From an uncultured Erythrobacter sp. (GTDB lineage Bacteria; Pseudomonadota; Alphaproteobacteria; Sphingomonadales; Sphingomonadaceae), in NCBI GenBank assembly GCA_947502305.1, contig CANMZA010000001.1, forward strand, positions 868,001 to 932,000: DNA of 64,000 nt, in the 5' to 3' direction. The translations under genes were made by a program, and so were the position numbers. A model generated the notes under the pieces. The model saw nothing but the letters and a program-made list of their open reading frames with translations. It was not told the origin of the DNA and searched no databases. Below are positions 1-10,300 of this stretch, one piece after another; within the stretch, counting starts at the first letter, position 1, and each line of letters starts with the position of its first letter.

Positions 1-163
1 GTTATGGCACGACCGGTTCGATACCGCCGCGGCAGAAGGGCGATTGCCCGCCGGGTTTGATGAACGGTTTATCCGGCTCTGGAAATTCTACCTTTCCTAT
101 TGCGAAGGCGGTTTTCGCGCTGGCAACATTGATGTGCATCAGGTTACGCTGATTAAGAATTGA
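1..163 (+). CDS. C-terminal end of cyclopropane-fatty-acyl-phospholipid synthase-like methyltransferase (partial)
   Basis: The window opens inside a gene read from base 2 and stopping with TGA at 161-163. The 53 visible residues include FIRLWKFYLSYCEGGFRAGN followed by a Q-x-T-L motif. This is the typical C-terminus of the CfaS/Mycolic-acid cyclopropane synthase family of SAM-dependent methyltransferases, which add a methylene bridge to unsaturated acyl chains of membrane phospholipids. The catalytic core lies upstream of the window, so the call rests only on the tail. The serine hydrolase that follows starts 14 bases after the stop and may be co-transcribed. Confidence 0.72.
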   Translation, partial: LWHDRFDTAAAEGRLPAGFDERFIRLWKFYLSYCEGGFRAGNIDVHQVTLIKN

Positions 164-177
164 GAGAGGGCGAGATT

Positions 178-1377
178 ATGACGATCACAAAGCTGGCATT
201 GGGCATGGGGGCGGCTGCGGCTGCACTGGCGATCAGCGGGTGCAGCTATGGCAGCGCCGCCGGGTTTGATGACGCGCCCGCCGCCCTGGAACCAACCGTT
301 TTGACGCAGCCGCCAGCGCGCGATCCGTCTGAGCTGCAAGTTTTGTTCTGGAGCGATGCGGAGCGATCCGCCCGGTTCCGCGATATGGAAAGCTGGTTCG
401 CAGGACACGAAGTGCCCGCCGCCGCGACCCCGCGCGTGCTGACCCGCGGTGAACCATTGCCCGGCGCTTTGGCGCAGGAAATTCGCCAAGCCATGCAAAG
501 CACCGGCGCGGCAGGCGTGATGGTGCACAAAAATGGCACCGTACGGTTTGAAGATTACGGATTGGATTTCGCCGCTGATCAGCGCTGGACCAGTTTTTCC
601 GTGGCGAAAAGTTTCACCTCAACCTTGCTGGGCGCGGCGATCAAAGACGGGTTTATCGCCAGCCTTGATGATCCGGTTACGCAATATGTGCCGGGTTTGG
701 CGGGATCGGCTTACGAAGGCGTCACCGTCCGCCAAATCGCCACCATGACAAGCGGCGTGGCATGGAACGAGGATTACACCGATCCCAATAGCGATGTGGC
801 GCAATTGAACAGGTTTGTGGTCGAATACGGCCCCGATGCCATCGTTGCCCAAATGCGCGAATTGGAACGCGAAGCGCCTGCGGGAGAAAAGTGGGTGTAT
901 AAAACCGGCGAAACCAATTTGATCGGTTTGCTGGTCGAAAATGCGGTTGGCCTGTCACTCGCCGAATATGCGCAGGAAAAGATTGTGGAGCCCGCCGGTT
1001 TTGAAGGGGGCCTGTTCTGGATGACCGATCCGCGTGGCGGCAATGTTGGGGGCTGCTGCCTATCGCTGACCTTGTCCGATTATACGCGCATGGGCATTTT
1101 TGCGCTGGAAGGCGGCGGCGACACGGTGCCTGAGGGATGGTTTGCGGAGGCTGGCGATTCGATTGTCGATTTTGGCGACAGCGGATTTGGCTATGGCTAT
1201 CAATGGTGGACCTATCCCGGCGCTTACGGTGCGCAGGGGATCTTTGGCCAATCAATCACGATTGTTCCGTCGGAGGGATTGGTTCTGACAGTGGTCAGCA
1301 ATTGGTCCACCGCCACCAGCAATGATCATCGCAGAACGTGGCAGGGTGTCGCGGCGAAAATCGCGGCGATCGATTAA
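178..1377 (+). CDS. Serine hydrolase, beta-lactamase/6-aminohexanoate-hydrolase type, lipoprotein
   Basis: A 399-residue protein. The start is the ATG at 178, preceded by a GAGAGAGGG Shine-Dalgarno stretch about 7 bases away; an upstream TTG at 160 would overlap the previous stop and is less likely. Residues 1-22 form a lipoprotein signal peptide with lipobox ISGC (Cys22), so the enzyme should be anchored in the periplasm or outer membrane. The SxxK motif of class C beta-lactamase-fold enzymes is SVAK, with Ser141 as nucleophile and Lys144, and a Y-K-T-G-E-T-N segment supplies the second catalytic tyrosine motif as in NylB-like hydrolases. The substrate is unknown: esters, short amides or peptidoglycan fragments are possible. 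The family includes esterases, and nothing here shows antibiotic resistance. Confidence 0.85.
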   Translation: MTITKLALGMGAAAAALAISGCSYGSAAGFDDAPAALEPTVLTQPPARDPSELQVLFWSDAERSARFRDMESWFAGHEVPAAATPRVLTRGEPLPGALAQEIRQAMQSTGAAGVMVHKNGTVRFEDYGLDFAADQRWTSFSVAKSFTSTLLGAAIKDGFIASLDDPVTQYVPGLAGSAYEGVTVRQIATMTSGVAWNEDYTDPNSDVAQLNRFVVEYGPDAIVAQMRELEREAPAGEKWVYKTGETNLIGLLVENAVGLSLAEYAQEKIVEPAGFEGGLFWMTDPRGGNVGGCCLSLTLSDYTRMGIFALEGGGDTVPEGWFAEAGDSIVDFGDSGFGYGYQWWTYPGAYGAQGIFGQSITIVPSEGLVLTVVSNWSTATSNDHRRTWQGVAAKIAAID

Positions 1378-1398
1378 TCACGCTTCAAATTGCACCGC

Positions 1399-1428
1399 GT
1401 GTTCCCGCTCACATCAGGCGGGAAACAC
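1399..1428. terminator. Hairpin between convergent genes, possible terminator
   Basis: GTGTTCCCGC and GCGGGAAACAC pair with a single bulged base around a 9-base loop, spanning the stop of the PilZ gene and lying just after the serine hydrolase stop. No clear T-run follows on either strand, so intrinsic termination is only a possibility. Confidence 0.35.
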
Positions 1429-1753
1429 CGGTGTTGCTGTAGCGTTGCAAAATGTTGTCATGGACAATCGGGCTGAGCAATTCTTCAAAAGCGACGCCGA
1501 CGATGCAATTGTCCCACCATACGACCTGACCCTGAAGTGATTCGAGGCCGGGCAGGGTGAGCCAGCACATTTGCCCTTCATGCATGCGGTTAATCGACGC
1601 AGCGGAGAAACCAGAGATCGACAGATCATGAACCACGCTCTGAAACGCACGCCCACCTGACGCCCGCAAGGTTGCCGGGATCGTCAAACGTGTGCGCGGA
1701 GAGCAGCGGTCTTCTTGCGCTGCGACTTTATAGCTGTTGGTGTCGGACGGCAT
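1409..1753 (-). CDS. PilZ domain protein (c-di-GMP receptor candidate)
   Basis: A 114-residue protein, almost entirely one PilZ domain. It has the two PilZ nucleotide-binding signatures: a basic RxxxR-type segment (EDRCSPRTRL) and D-L-S-I-S-G-F, the D/NxSxxG motif. Such proteins bind cyclic di-GMP and pass the signal to motility, biofilm or cell-cycle targets by protein contact. I use the ATG at 1753, which has a GGAGAAAG-like site about 11 bases upstream. An in-frame GTG at 1825 would add 24 residues but has no visible ribosome-binding site. The gene stands alone between the convergent serine hydrolase and the SDR. A link to the XrtA polysaccharide island is conceivable but only inferred. 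Confidence 0.85.
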   Translation of the reverse strand: MPSDTNSYKVAAQEDRCSPRTRLTIPATLRASGGRAFQSVVHDLSISGFSAASINRMHEGQMCWLTLPGLESLQGQVVWWDNCIVGVAFEELLSPIVHDNILQRYSNTGVSRLM

Positions 1754-1922
1754 GGCTTTGGCGACTTTCTCCAATCTTCCGGCGGGAGATGCCGGTTGTC
1801 GATCAGAGACGCATGCCCCATTCACACTTGCCAGAGCGTTGCGAGATAAAGTTAACGCACCGGTAATGTGCAGATTATGCTCACAAAAGGTCGCCCGCGT
1901 CAGAAGGCCGCCTCAGGCTGGA

Positions 1923-2648
1923 TCACTCCACGCGTTCGCGGTGCCCGGTCTTGAAATCCTCTTGCAGCAATGCCGCTATCCGCTGGGCCACTTTCTCAGG
2001 CGGCTTCACCGTTTCTGGATTTTCCCCTGGATAGGCGCGCGCGCGCATTTCGGTGCGGGTTGCGCCGGGATCAAGGATCGCCACACGCAGCGGGCTCAAT
2101 TTCTCCACCTCTGCGCCGTAAGTATCCAGCAGGTTTTCAAACGCTGCCTTCGTCGATCCATACGCGCCCCAGAACGAACGCGGCGCAGCGCCCACGCTGC
2201 TGGTGAGGCCGATGATCCGGCCTGCTTCTGCCCGGCGCAGCAATTGATCAAACGCCGCCAGCAAAGCCTGCGTTGCAACCACATTGGTCATGATCGCTTG
2301 GTTGAATTCTTTCGGATCAATCTGTGAAAGCGGTGTGAGCTGCGGCAAATAAGCCGCTGAAATCACCATCATATCCAGCGTTTCCCAACGCCCCGCAATT
2401 GCCCCGGCCAAACGCGTCACCGCATCTTGCTCGGTCAAATCAATCGGAGCAATGGTGGAGGTGCCGCCAATCGCATGGATCCGGTCTTCAACCTCTTCGA
2501 GCGCCTTAACCTTGCGCGCGACCAAGATCACATGCGCGCCTGCCTCAGCCAAAGCCAACGCCGTCGCCGCGCCAATTCCGCGGCTCGCGCCGGTTACCAA
2601 GGCGGTTTTGCCCTCTAGGGGTTTGGCAGTGGATTGGGTGTCACTCAT
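1923..2648 (-). CDS. Short-chain dehydrogenase/reductase
   Basis: A 241-residue classical SDR. The nucleotide-binding motif TGASRGIG lies near residue 20, the catalytic serine is in GLTSSVGAA, and the YxxxK pair is in GAYGSTKAA. The start is taken as the ATG at 2648, four bases after the purF stop, with an AAGG ribosome site inside the end of purF. A longer in-frame reading runs back into purF and is not needed. It is almost certainly co-translated with purF. The substrate is unknown; the family reduces carbonyls with NAD(P)H. The link to purine synthesis is positional only. Confidence 0.88.
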   Translation of the reverse strand: MSDTQSTAKPLEGKTALVTGASRGIGAATALALAEAGAHVILVARKVKALEEVEDRIHAIGGTSTIAPIDLTEQDAVTRLAGAIAGRWETLDMMVISAAYLPQLTPLSQIDPKEFNQAIMTNVVATQALLAAFDQLLRRAEAGRIIGLTSSVGAAPRSFWGAYGSTKAAFENLLDTYGAEVEKLSPLRVAILDPGATRTEMRARAYPGENPETVKPPEKVAQRIAALLQEDFKTGHRERVE

Positions 2649-2652
2649 GGAT

Positions 2653-4218
2653 TTAAGCAGCCTTGTTTTCATTCGATGAACCGTCAGAGCCCGGATCGGC
2701 AAAGGGCAGCTCGTCCGATTTCTGCACCGTTTGCGCAATATCGGTCAGCGGGGTTGGATAATCGCCGGTGAAACACGCATCGCAGAATTGCGGGCTGGAA
2801 TTGTCGCGGCCCTTCGACCCAACGGCGCGGTAGAGGCCGTCGATTGAGATAAACGCCAAACTGTCGGCTTTAATAAATTCGCGCATCGGTTCCAAATCCA
2901 TCCGCGCGGCGAGCAGTTTGGAGCGTTCCGGCGTGTCCACGCCGTAAAAGCAGGAATGCGCAGTCGGCGGACTAGCAACGCGGAAATGCACTTCGGTGGC
3001 GCCTGCTTCGCGCATCATTTCGACAATTTTCATCGACGTCGTTCCGCGCACAATCGAATCGTCGATCAGCACGATTTTTTTGCCCGCAACCAATCCGCGA
3101 TTGGCATTGTGCTTACGCTTTACACCCGCATGCCGCGCGCTGTCAGAGGGTTGAATGAAGGTCCGCCCGACATAGTGCGAGCGGATAATACCCAATTCAA
3201 ACGGCAGGCCCGATGCCTGCGCATAGCCAATCGCCGCGGGGACGCCGCTGTCGGGGACCGGCACAACCAAATCAACGTCGCAGGGCGATTCTGTCGCCAA
3301 TTCAGCGCCAATTGCCTTGCGCGCTTCATACACGCTTTGCCCGGCGAAATAACTGTCGGGGCGGCTGAAATAGACATGTTCAAAAATGCACGGGCGCGGG
3401 CGGGTTTTACCAAACGGGTGGAGGCTTTTGATTTCACCAGCAAAATCGACCTGGATCATTTCGCCCGGCTCAACTTCGCGGATCATCTCTGCGCCCACAA
3501 TATCAAATGCGACGCTTTCGCTGGCGAACAACACCGTATCGCCCATCTTGCCCATCACCAGCGGACGAATGCCCAATGGGTCGCGGCACGCAATCATACC
3601 GGTCGGCGTCATCACCACCAAGGCATAGGCCCCCTCGACCAAGCGCAAAGCGTCGATCAAACGATCCGCGACGGTCGGGTAACGTGAGGTCGCGACAAGG
3701 TGGATGATCACCTCTGTGTCGGAGGTTGATTGGAAAATCGAACCCTTGCTCACCAATTCTTTGCGCAGCGCCTGAGCGTTGGAAATATTGCCATTATGCG
3801 CAACCGCAAATCCGCCGCTCGCTAGCTCCGCATAAAGCGGTTGCACATTGCGCAGACCCGCGCCGCCCGTGGTGGAATAACGGACATGACCCGCCGCCAT
3901 CGTACCGGGCAATTCAGCAATCGCTTCGGCAGAAGAGAAATTCTCCGCCACTTGGCCAAGGCCGCGGCGGGAAATGAAATCCTTGCCATCAAAACTGGTG
4001 ATCCCGGCGGCCTCTTGCCCTCGGTGCTGCAAAGCATGCAGGCCCAGCGCGGTGGTCGCGGCGGCATCTTCTGCATTGATCGCGCCGAACACGCCGCATT
4101 CTTCGCGCAAAGTGTCGCCGTCACATTCACCGTTTTCGTCAAGAAACGGGTGTGTCAGATTGCCTGATAGGCCCTGAGAATTGCCGCCGATATCGGTGCC
4201 GAAGTCGTTAATTGCCAT
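2653..4218 (-). CDS. purF: Amidophosphoribosyltransferase
   Basis: A 521-residue enzyme that commits PRPP to purine synthesis by transferring the glutamine amide nitrogen to make 5-phosphoribosylamine. The N-terminal glutaminase domain has its nucleophile at Cys41 in REECGVFG, so a propeptide of about 40 residues must be removed to expose it, as in the Bacillus-type enzyme. The HRGQEAAG segment follows. The C-terminal phosphoribosyltransferase domain carries the PRPP loop VLIDDSIVRGTTS. Cysteines in the C-terminal part (FCDACFTG) are compatible with the Fe-S ligands of the Bacillus type. The gene diverges from lolC across 288 bases and runs into an SDR downstream. Confidence 0.97.
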   Translation of the reverse strand: MAINDFGTDIGGNSQGLSGNLTHPFLDENGECDGDTLREECGVFGAINAEDAAATTALGLHALQHRGQEAAGITSFDGKDFISRRGLGQVAENFSSAEAIAELPGTMAAGHVRYSTTGGAGLRNVQPLYAELASGGFAVAHNGNISNAQALRKELVSKGSIFQSTSDTEVIIHLVATSRYPTVADRLIDALRLVEGAYALVVMTPTGMIACRDPLGIRPLVMGKMGDTVLFASESVAFDIVGAEMIREVEPGEMIQVDFAGEIKSLHPFGKTRPRPCIFEHVYFSRPDSYFAGQSVYEARKAIGAELATESPCDVDLVVPVPDSGVPAAIGYAQASGLPFELGIIRSHYVGRTFIQPSDSARHAGVKRKHNANRGLVAGKKIVLIDDSIVRGTTSMKIVEMMREAGATEVHFRVASPPTAHSCFYGVDTPERSKLLAARMDLEPMREFIKADSLAFISIDGLYRAVGSKGRDNSSPQFCDACFTGDYPTPLTDIAQTVQKSDELPFADPGSDGSSNENKAA

Positions 4219-4506
4219 CGCGATTATGTGTCCGCTGCGCTGTCCGGGCTGATGCCGCGCTCAATGAGCGTGTTACCGATCAATTACAAGGTGCCATTGC
4301 GCGTCACGCCCCGGCTTTTTCGCAGTTTGGATATTGGCGGCGCCATAGGTGCGGGCATAAGGTCCGCGATACGGTGTTGATATAATTGCCCCAACCCCCC
4401 GCCATCCATTGTGCGGGCCCGCTGCTCCGCTTAGAGCAGCATCCACGTATTCGGCGCAATTCTACAGGCCACGTTCAGTCTTTGGCCGCCAACGATCCGG
4501 GCAATT

Positions 4507-5745
4507 ATGCTAACTCCCTTTGAAAGAATGATCGCCAAACGGTATTTATGGCCGGGCAAGGGCGAGGCGTTTATTGCGCTGGTCGCGGGTATCTCTGTGT
4601 TCGTCGTGATGTTGTCAGTGGCGCTTCTGGTGCTGGTGATGAGCGTCATGGGCGGGTTTCGGTCTGAGATGCTGGAGAAGTTTTCCGGCCTTAATGGTCA
4701 CGCGATTATTCAGGCCTATGGCGGGGAGCTCGACAATTGGGAGGGCGTGCTTCAGCAAGTGCGCGAAACCGAGGGCGTAACCAACGCCTCTCCGCTGATT
4801 GAACAACCCTTGCTCGCCAGTTTCAATGGCCGCGCCAATGCGATTTTCGTGCGCGGCAATACGGCGCAAGATATTGCAGATCTGGGCGATAAGGTTCTGA
4901 TGGGCGATATCGCCAACCTTACGCCGGATGCGGGACAGGTTGCGATTGGATCACGATTGGCCGCCAATATGGGCGCGCGGGTCGGGGACACGATCACGAT
5001 CATCAACCCCCAAGGCCGCACGACGCCATTTGGCACCTCTATTCGCCAAGTCGGTTATGAAGTCGGAGCGATATTTGAAATCGGGCTTTATGATTTCGAT
5101 GAAACTTTCGTCATCATGCCGATGTCTGATGCGCAAAGATTGTTGCTGCTGGGTGACAAGATCGGCTTGATCGAGGTCACCGTGACGGACCCGGACAATG
5201 TCGGTGAGATTTTGGGGCCGATAGAGGATCAATTGACCGGCAGGGCAGTGATTGCGGATTGGAAAACGATCAATTCCACTTTGTTTGAGGCGCTGGAGGT
5301 GGAGCGTGTTGCGATGTTCTTTGTCCTCAGCTTCATGGTCTTGGTCGCGTCTTTTAATATCCTTTCGAGCCTGGTGATGTTGGTCCGCGCAAAAACCCGC
5401 GACATTGCGATCATGCGCACAATGGGCGCGACGCGGCGGTCTTTGGTGAAGATTTTTATGACCACCGGCACCACGATTGGTTCGCTCGGTACGGTCATTG
5501 GTCTGATCCTTGGGTTTATCATCCTGTATTTCCGCAATGGAATTGTGAACGGCATCGCCAAAGTCACCGGGGTGGAGATTTGGGACCCGCAAGTCCGCTT
5601 CCTCACCAGCCTGCCGGTGCGGGTTGATCCGTGGGAAATCGCCGGGATTGCCGCGCTTGGGATCGGGCTCAGCTTTCTGGCGACGCTCTATCCGGCGTTG
5701 AAAGCGTCCAACACCGATCCGGTTCAGGTGCTGCGTTATGAGTGA
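4507..5745 (+). CDS. lolC: Lipoprotein-releasing ABC transporter permease LolC/LolE family
   Basis: A 412-residue inner-membrane permease. It has one transmembrane helix after the N-terminal motif (about residues 20-45), a large periplasmic MacB-type domain, and three C-terminal helices of the FtsX fold (about 270-405). With LolD it extracts mature lipoproteins from the inner membrane and hands them to LolA for outer-membrane delivery. The N-terminus ([20 protein letters not shown]) is typical of the single LolC/E-type protein in alphaproteobacteria. Its stop overlaps the lolD start by 8 bases. The ribosome-binding site is weak. The upstream region has an isolated TATAAT at 4381-4386 without a matching -35. 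Confidence 0.94.
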   Translation: MLTPFERMIAKRYLWPGKGEAFIALVAGISVFVVMLSVALLVLVMSVMGGFRSEMLEKFSGLNGHAIIQAYGGELDNWEGVLQQVRETEGVTNASPLIEQPLLASFNGRANAIFVRGNTAQDIADLGDKVLMGDIANLTPDAGQVAIGSRLAANMGARVGDTITIINPQGRTTPFGTSIRQVGYEVGAIFEIGLYDFDETFVIMPMSDAQRLLLLGDKIGLIEVTVTDPDNVGEILGPIEDQLTGRAVIADWKTINSTLFEALEVERVAMFFVLSFMVLVASFNILSSLVMLVRAKTRDIAIMRTMGATRRSLVKIFMTTGTTIGSLGTVIGLILGFIILYFRNGIVNGIAKVTGVEIWDPQVRFLTSLPVRVDPWEIAGIAALGIGLSFLATLYPALKASNTDPVQVLRYE

Positions 5746-6418
5746 TGTGAAACCTATCGTTGCGCTGCGCGATTTGCGCCGCAGTTTTGAACAAGGCGGC
5801 CAGCGTATTGACGTGCTGCGCGGGGTCAATCTCGACATTCAGCCAGGCGAAATTGTCGCTTTGCTTGGGCCGTCTGGGTCGGGCAAATCGACTATGCTCC
5901 AAGCGGTCGGCTTGCTCGAAGGGGGATTTGAAGGCTCCATCGCGATTGCGGGCGAACAGGCGGAGAAACTGGCCTCTGACCAGCGCACCCGTTTGCGGCG
6001 GGAACATTTGGGTTTTGTCTATCAATTCCACCACTTGCTGCCAGATTTTAACGCAACGGAAAACGTCGTGATGCCGCAAATGGTGGCAGGCACGGACAAG
6101 GTCGCCGCGCATGAACGCGCCGAAAGCCTGCTGTCCGACCTTGGTCTGGGCCACCGCCTGACGCACCGGCCCAGCCAGCTTTCCGGCGGAGAGCAGCAGC
6201 GTGTCGCCGTCGCGCGGGCGCTGGCGAACCGTCCGACCTTGGTGCTCGCAGATGAGCCTACCGGCAATCTCGATGAAAGCACCGCCGACACGGTTTTGGG
6301 CCAATTGCTAGAACTGGTTCGGGGCGAGGGCAGCGCGGCTTTGATCGCGACGCATAATGAACGGTTAGCGGCCCGGATGGACAGGGTTGTGCGGCTGCAT
6401 GACGGGGTGCTGGCGTAA
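5738..6418 (+). CDS. lolD: Lipoprotein-releasing ABC transporter ATP-binding protein
   Basis: A 226-residue ABC ATPase that powers the LolCDE lipoprotein release complex on the cytoplasmic face of the inner membrane. It shows Walker A (GPSGSGKST), the signature LSGGEQQR, Walker B (LVLADEP) and the switch histidine in IATHNE. It overlaps the upstream permease by 8 bases, so the two are translationally coupled. Length and motifs are normal for LolD. Several proteins in this window have lipoboxes (serine hydrolase, polysaccharide exporter, small lipoprotein, methyltransferase) and would depend on this system if sorted to the outer membrane. Confidence 0.95.
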   Translation: MSDVKPIVALRDLRRSFEQGGQRIDVLRGVNLDIQPGEIVALLGPSGSGKSTMLQAVGLLEGGFEGSIAIAGEQAEKLASDQRTRLRREHLGFVYQFHHLLPDFNATENVVMPQMVAGTDKVAAHERAESLLSDLGLGHRLTHRPSQLSGGEQQRVAVARALANRPTLVLADEPTGNLDESTADTVLGQLLELVRGEGSAALIATHNERLAARMDRVVRLHDGVLA

Positions 6419-6509
6419 ATTCCGGTCTTGCGCCGGATCGTTCTAGACCCCATTTTCCCCTAAACACTTCAGCCTGAACAATCCGGGCGAGACATTTCAG
6501 GGGCCGACC

Positions 6510-6989
6510 ATGACCACCATTGCCGATTTCACCGTCACCACCAATCGCGGCGAAAGCCTCGACATGGCTGAAAAACAGGGCAAGGTTCTGTTGATCGTCA
6601 ACACTGCCAGCAAATGCGGTTTTACCCCGCAATATGACGGGTTGGAGGCGTTGTTTCAGGAATTCAAAGACCAAGAATTCGAGGTTATCGGATTTCCCTG
6701 CAACCAATTTGGCGCGCAGGAACCCGGCGATGCCGACGAAATTGCACAGTTCTGCAAGGTCAATTTCGGCGTGACATTCCCGTTGATGAAGAAAATCGAC
6801 GTAAACGGCGCGGATGCCTCGCCGCTTTATGATTGGATGAAGTCTGAGAAGAAGGGCTTGATGGGCTCCACTTCGGTCAAATGGAACTTCACCAAATTCT
6901 TGATCAATCGCGAAGGTGAGGTCGTGAAGCGGTATGGCCCGCAAGATACCCCGGCCAGCATTGCGAAAGATATCAAGAAATTGCTCTAA
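6510..6989 (+). CDS. Glutathione peroxidase family protein
   Basis: A 159-residue thiol peroxidase of the GPx family (BtuE/BsaA type), which reduces hydrogen peroxide or organic hydroperoxides using glutathione or thioredoxin. The active-site cysteine is Cys36 in NTASKCGFTPQY, with the conserved FPCNQFG segment (catalytic Gln) and KWNFTKF (catalytic Trp/Asn). It is a cysteine enzyme, not a selenoenzyme. It has no signal peptide, so it is cytoplasmic. Its last four bases overlap the stop of the convergent DUF6958 gene. Confidence 0.95.
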   Translation: MTTIADFTVTTNRGESLDMAEKQGKVLLIVNTASKCGFTPQYDGLEALFQEFKDQEFEVIGFPCNQFGAQEPGDADEIAQFCKVNFGVTFPLMKKIDVNGADASPLYDWMKSEKKGLMGSTSVKWNFTKFLINREGEVVKRYGPQDTPASIAKDIKKLL

Positions 6990-7279
6990 ACGGCGAGGTG
7001 CCAGCGCAGCGGCCTAACTGGCTCCCGCAGCATCTTCCCCTTGGCTTCCAAATCGAGCTGCACCGTTTTCGCCCACCAACCGCTGGTCTTACCGCCAGGA
7101 TAGAGGGCGTCGCTCAAATGCGGCTTCACCGCCTCGCGCAGCTGATCTTGGGTCAAGCCCGGGGATGCGCGCGGCACAGCCTTTTCAAACGCCGCCAGCA
7201 TGTCTGCATATTTTGCCGCATTCACCCGGGCCACTTTGCCCGGAGTGTTGATATTTTGAACTTCGATCATGTCGCCCAT
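6986..7279 (-). CDS. DUF6958 family small protein
   Basis: A 97-residue protein beginning MGDMIEVQNINTPGKVARV and ending with PLRWHLAV. The pattern of a PGK-x-x-x-V start, a PG-hydrophobic-T middle and a GWWAKTVQLDLEAKG segment matches the small family I know as DUF6958. No biochemical role is established. The ATG at 7279 is chosen because a perfect GGAGG lies 5 bases upstream; a longer open frame to 7426 has no such support. It is convergent with glutathione peroxidase (4-base overlap) and divergent from dnaE across 98 bases. Confidence 0.75.
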   Translation of the reverse strand: MGDMIEVQNINTPGKVARVNAAKYADMLAAFEKAVPRASPGLTQDQLREAVKPHLSDALYPGGKTSGWWAKTVQLDLEAKGKMLREPVRPLRWHLAV

Positions 7280-7377
7280 CACATCCTCCACTGGCGATCC
7301 TAGCTTGCCCCCAGCTTTTCCCCAAATGCACAGGGCTTGGCGCTTGAATGCGCAGGCCAGCGGCGTAACCTGATCTA

Positions 7378-10300
7378 ATGGCCTTCGAACCCTTCGTCCC
7401 TCTGCGCGTCTTATCGTCTTATTCACTCCTCGAAGGGGCGATTGACCCTAAGGCGAGCGCCAAATTGGCGAAGGATCTCGCCTTTCCCGCGATTGCCGTG
7501 TGTGACCGTAATGGTCTGTACAGCGCGGTCATGTTCGCTGGCGCGTGCAAGGGGGAGGGCGTTCAACCGATTATCGGCACATTGCTGGGCGTGGCGCGAG
7601 AGGGAGCAGATGGCGGCAAGCAGGTCGATTACTTGCCGCTCTTCGCTCAGGATGAAGATGGCTATGACAATCTGTGCCACCTTGTCTCGCGCGCGCATTT
7701 GGACCGGCCGCTGGAGCTTGATCCGCATGTCAGCATGGCCGATTTGGAAGGGCATACTGACGGCCTGATCGCTCTGACCGGGGCGGGAGAGGGCGCGCTC
7801 ACCCGGTTGATCGCAGAAGAGCAAGGCCCAGCGGCAGAGGCGCTGGCGGATAATTTGATGCGTCTGTTCCCAGACCGACTGTATATTGAATTGGCGCGGC
7901 ATGGCGATCCGGTGTGCGAGAAAGCGGAAAGCGCCCTGATCGACATGGCCTATGCGCGCGACATTCCGCTGGTCGCGACCAATCCGGCAAGTTTTGGCGA
8001 ACCGCATATGCACAAAGCGCATGATGCGATGTTATGCATCGCCAATTCGACCTATGTTGAAAATGACGACCGCCCGACATCCAACGCGCAAAGTTTCATC
8101 AAATCATACCGGATGATGGATGAATTGTTCGGCGATTTGCCAGAGGCGATGGCCAACACTTTGGTTGTCGCGCAGCGCTGCGCCTTTGCCCCGCCATATC
8201 GCGATCCAATTTTGCCCAGCCTTGCCGGTGATTTGGAAGGCGAGGCCAAGATGCTCGCCGAACTATCGCGCGCGGGGCTGGAGGCGCGGCTCGATCCGTA
8301 TGGCGAGATGGAGCCGGAGGAGCGCAAAAGCTATTTTGATCGGCTCGATTACGAGATCAAAATCATCGTCGATATGGGTTTCCCCGGTTACTTTTTGATC
8401 GTTGCCGATTTTATCAAATGGGCGAAAGATCAGGGAATTCCGGTTGGGCCGGGCCGGGGGTCTGGTGCGGGGTCGATTGTCGCGTGGGCGCTGACCATTA
8501 CCGATCTTGATCCGATGCGTTTGGGCCTGCTGTTTGAACGGTTTTTGAACCCCGAACGTGTGTCCATGCCCGATTTCGATATCGATTTCTGCGAGACACG
8601 GCGCGGCGAAGTCATCCGCTATGTTCAACAGAAATACGGCGCCGATCACGTGGCGCAAATCATCACCTTTGGTAAGCTGAAAGCGCGCGCGGTTTTGCGC
8701 GATTGCGGGCGGATTTTGCAGATGAGCTATGGTCAGGTCGACCGGCTTTGCAAAATGGTGCCCAATCATCCGACCGATCCGTGGACTTTGCCGCGGGCTC
8801 TCAATGGGGCGGCTGATTTTAAGAAAGAATATGCCAATGAGGCCGATGTAAAACGCCTTGTCGATCTGGCGATGCAGCTCGAAGGTTTGCCGCGCAATTC
8901 ATCGACCCACGCCGCTGGTGTGGTGATCGGTGATCGGCCCTTGGCGCAGCTTTTGCCGCTATACCGCGATCCGCGTTCGGATATGCCGGTGACGCAATTC
9001 GATATGAAACACGTCGAATCCAGCGGGCTGGTGAAATTCGACTTTTTGGGCCTGAAAACACTTTCGGTCCTGCGCAAGGCTGTCGATCTGTTGGAGCTGC
9101 GCGGGATCACCATTGATCTGGGCGAATTGCCGCTGGATGACATGGCCGTTTACGACATGATGCAGGCGGGTAACACGGTCGGCGTGTTCCAGTTGGAATC
9201 GGAAGGGATGCGGCGCACGCTGAAGGCGGTAAAGCCCAGCAATTTCGGCGATATTATCGCGCTCGTCTCGCTCTATCGTCCCGGCCCGATGGACAACATC
9301 CCGTTATTTGGACAGCGCAAAGCGGGCGAAGTCGCCATCGAATATCCGCATCCCAAATTGGAGGGGATTCTCGCCGAAACTTACGGCATTTTCGTCTATC
9401 AGGAACAGGTGATGCAAGCCGCGCAGATCCTCGCCGGATATTCATTGGGCGATGCCGATTTGCTGCGCCGGGCGATGGGTAAGAAGGTTCAGGCGGAGAT
9501 GGACGTTCAGCGCGGCCGGTTCGTGGAAGGGTGCAAAGAAAACTCTCAGATCGAGGCCAGAGACGCCAACGAATTGTTCGATTTGATTGATAAATTCGCA
9601 GGCTATGGTTTCAACAAAAGCCACGCGGCGGCATATGCTCTGCTGGCCTATCAAACGGGCTGGATGAAGGCGCATTACCCCGAAGAATTCTATGCCGCCT
9701 CGATGTGTTTTGACCTGCACCAATCGGAAAAGCTCAGCATCTTTGTTGATGATGCGCGGCGCTATCCGGCGGAACGTGCCGACGGCACGGGCGTGGAAGT
9801 GTTGCCGCCTGACATCAACGCATCAGAGGCGCGCTTTACCGTGCAGCAGACCGATGATGGATACGGCGTTCGCTATGCCTTGGCGGGCATTCGCAATGTC
9901 GGGGAAAAGGCGATGGAGGCGATCGTTGCGGAGCGTAAAGCGAATGGGAAATTTGAGAGCCTGAAGGATTTCTTCGAACGGTTGCCGCAAGGTTCGATGA
10001 ACCGGCGTCAGCTCGAAGGGCTTGCCTGTGCGGGCGCGCTGGATGGGATTGAACCGAACCGCGCGGCTGTGTTTGCCAATGCCGACATGCTGCTCGCCGT
10101 GGCCGATGCCGCGATCCGGGAACGGGAGAGCGGGCAGACTGGTCTGTTTGGCGGGGCTGATGCGCCGGTCGAAGACGTGCGGTTAAAACCGACCGAGGAA
10201 TGGTCGCGCGCGGAAAAAATGGCGAAAGAGCGCGAGAATTTCGGGTTCTATTTCTCCGCCCATCCGATCCAGCAATATCGCGAAGTCGCCTCAGCGCAGG

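Noticed and set aside
178-1377. Antibiotic-resistance beta-lactamase
   Set aside because: The SxxK motif is shared by many esterases and amide hydrolases; other sequence features resemble 6-aminohexanoate-type hydrolases and nothing shows lactam activity.
4381-4386. TATAAT as a lolC promoter
   Set aside because: A single -10-like hexamer without any -35 at the right spacing is not enough evidence.
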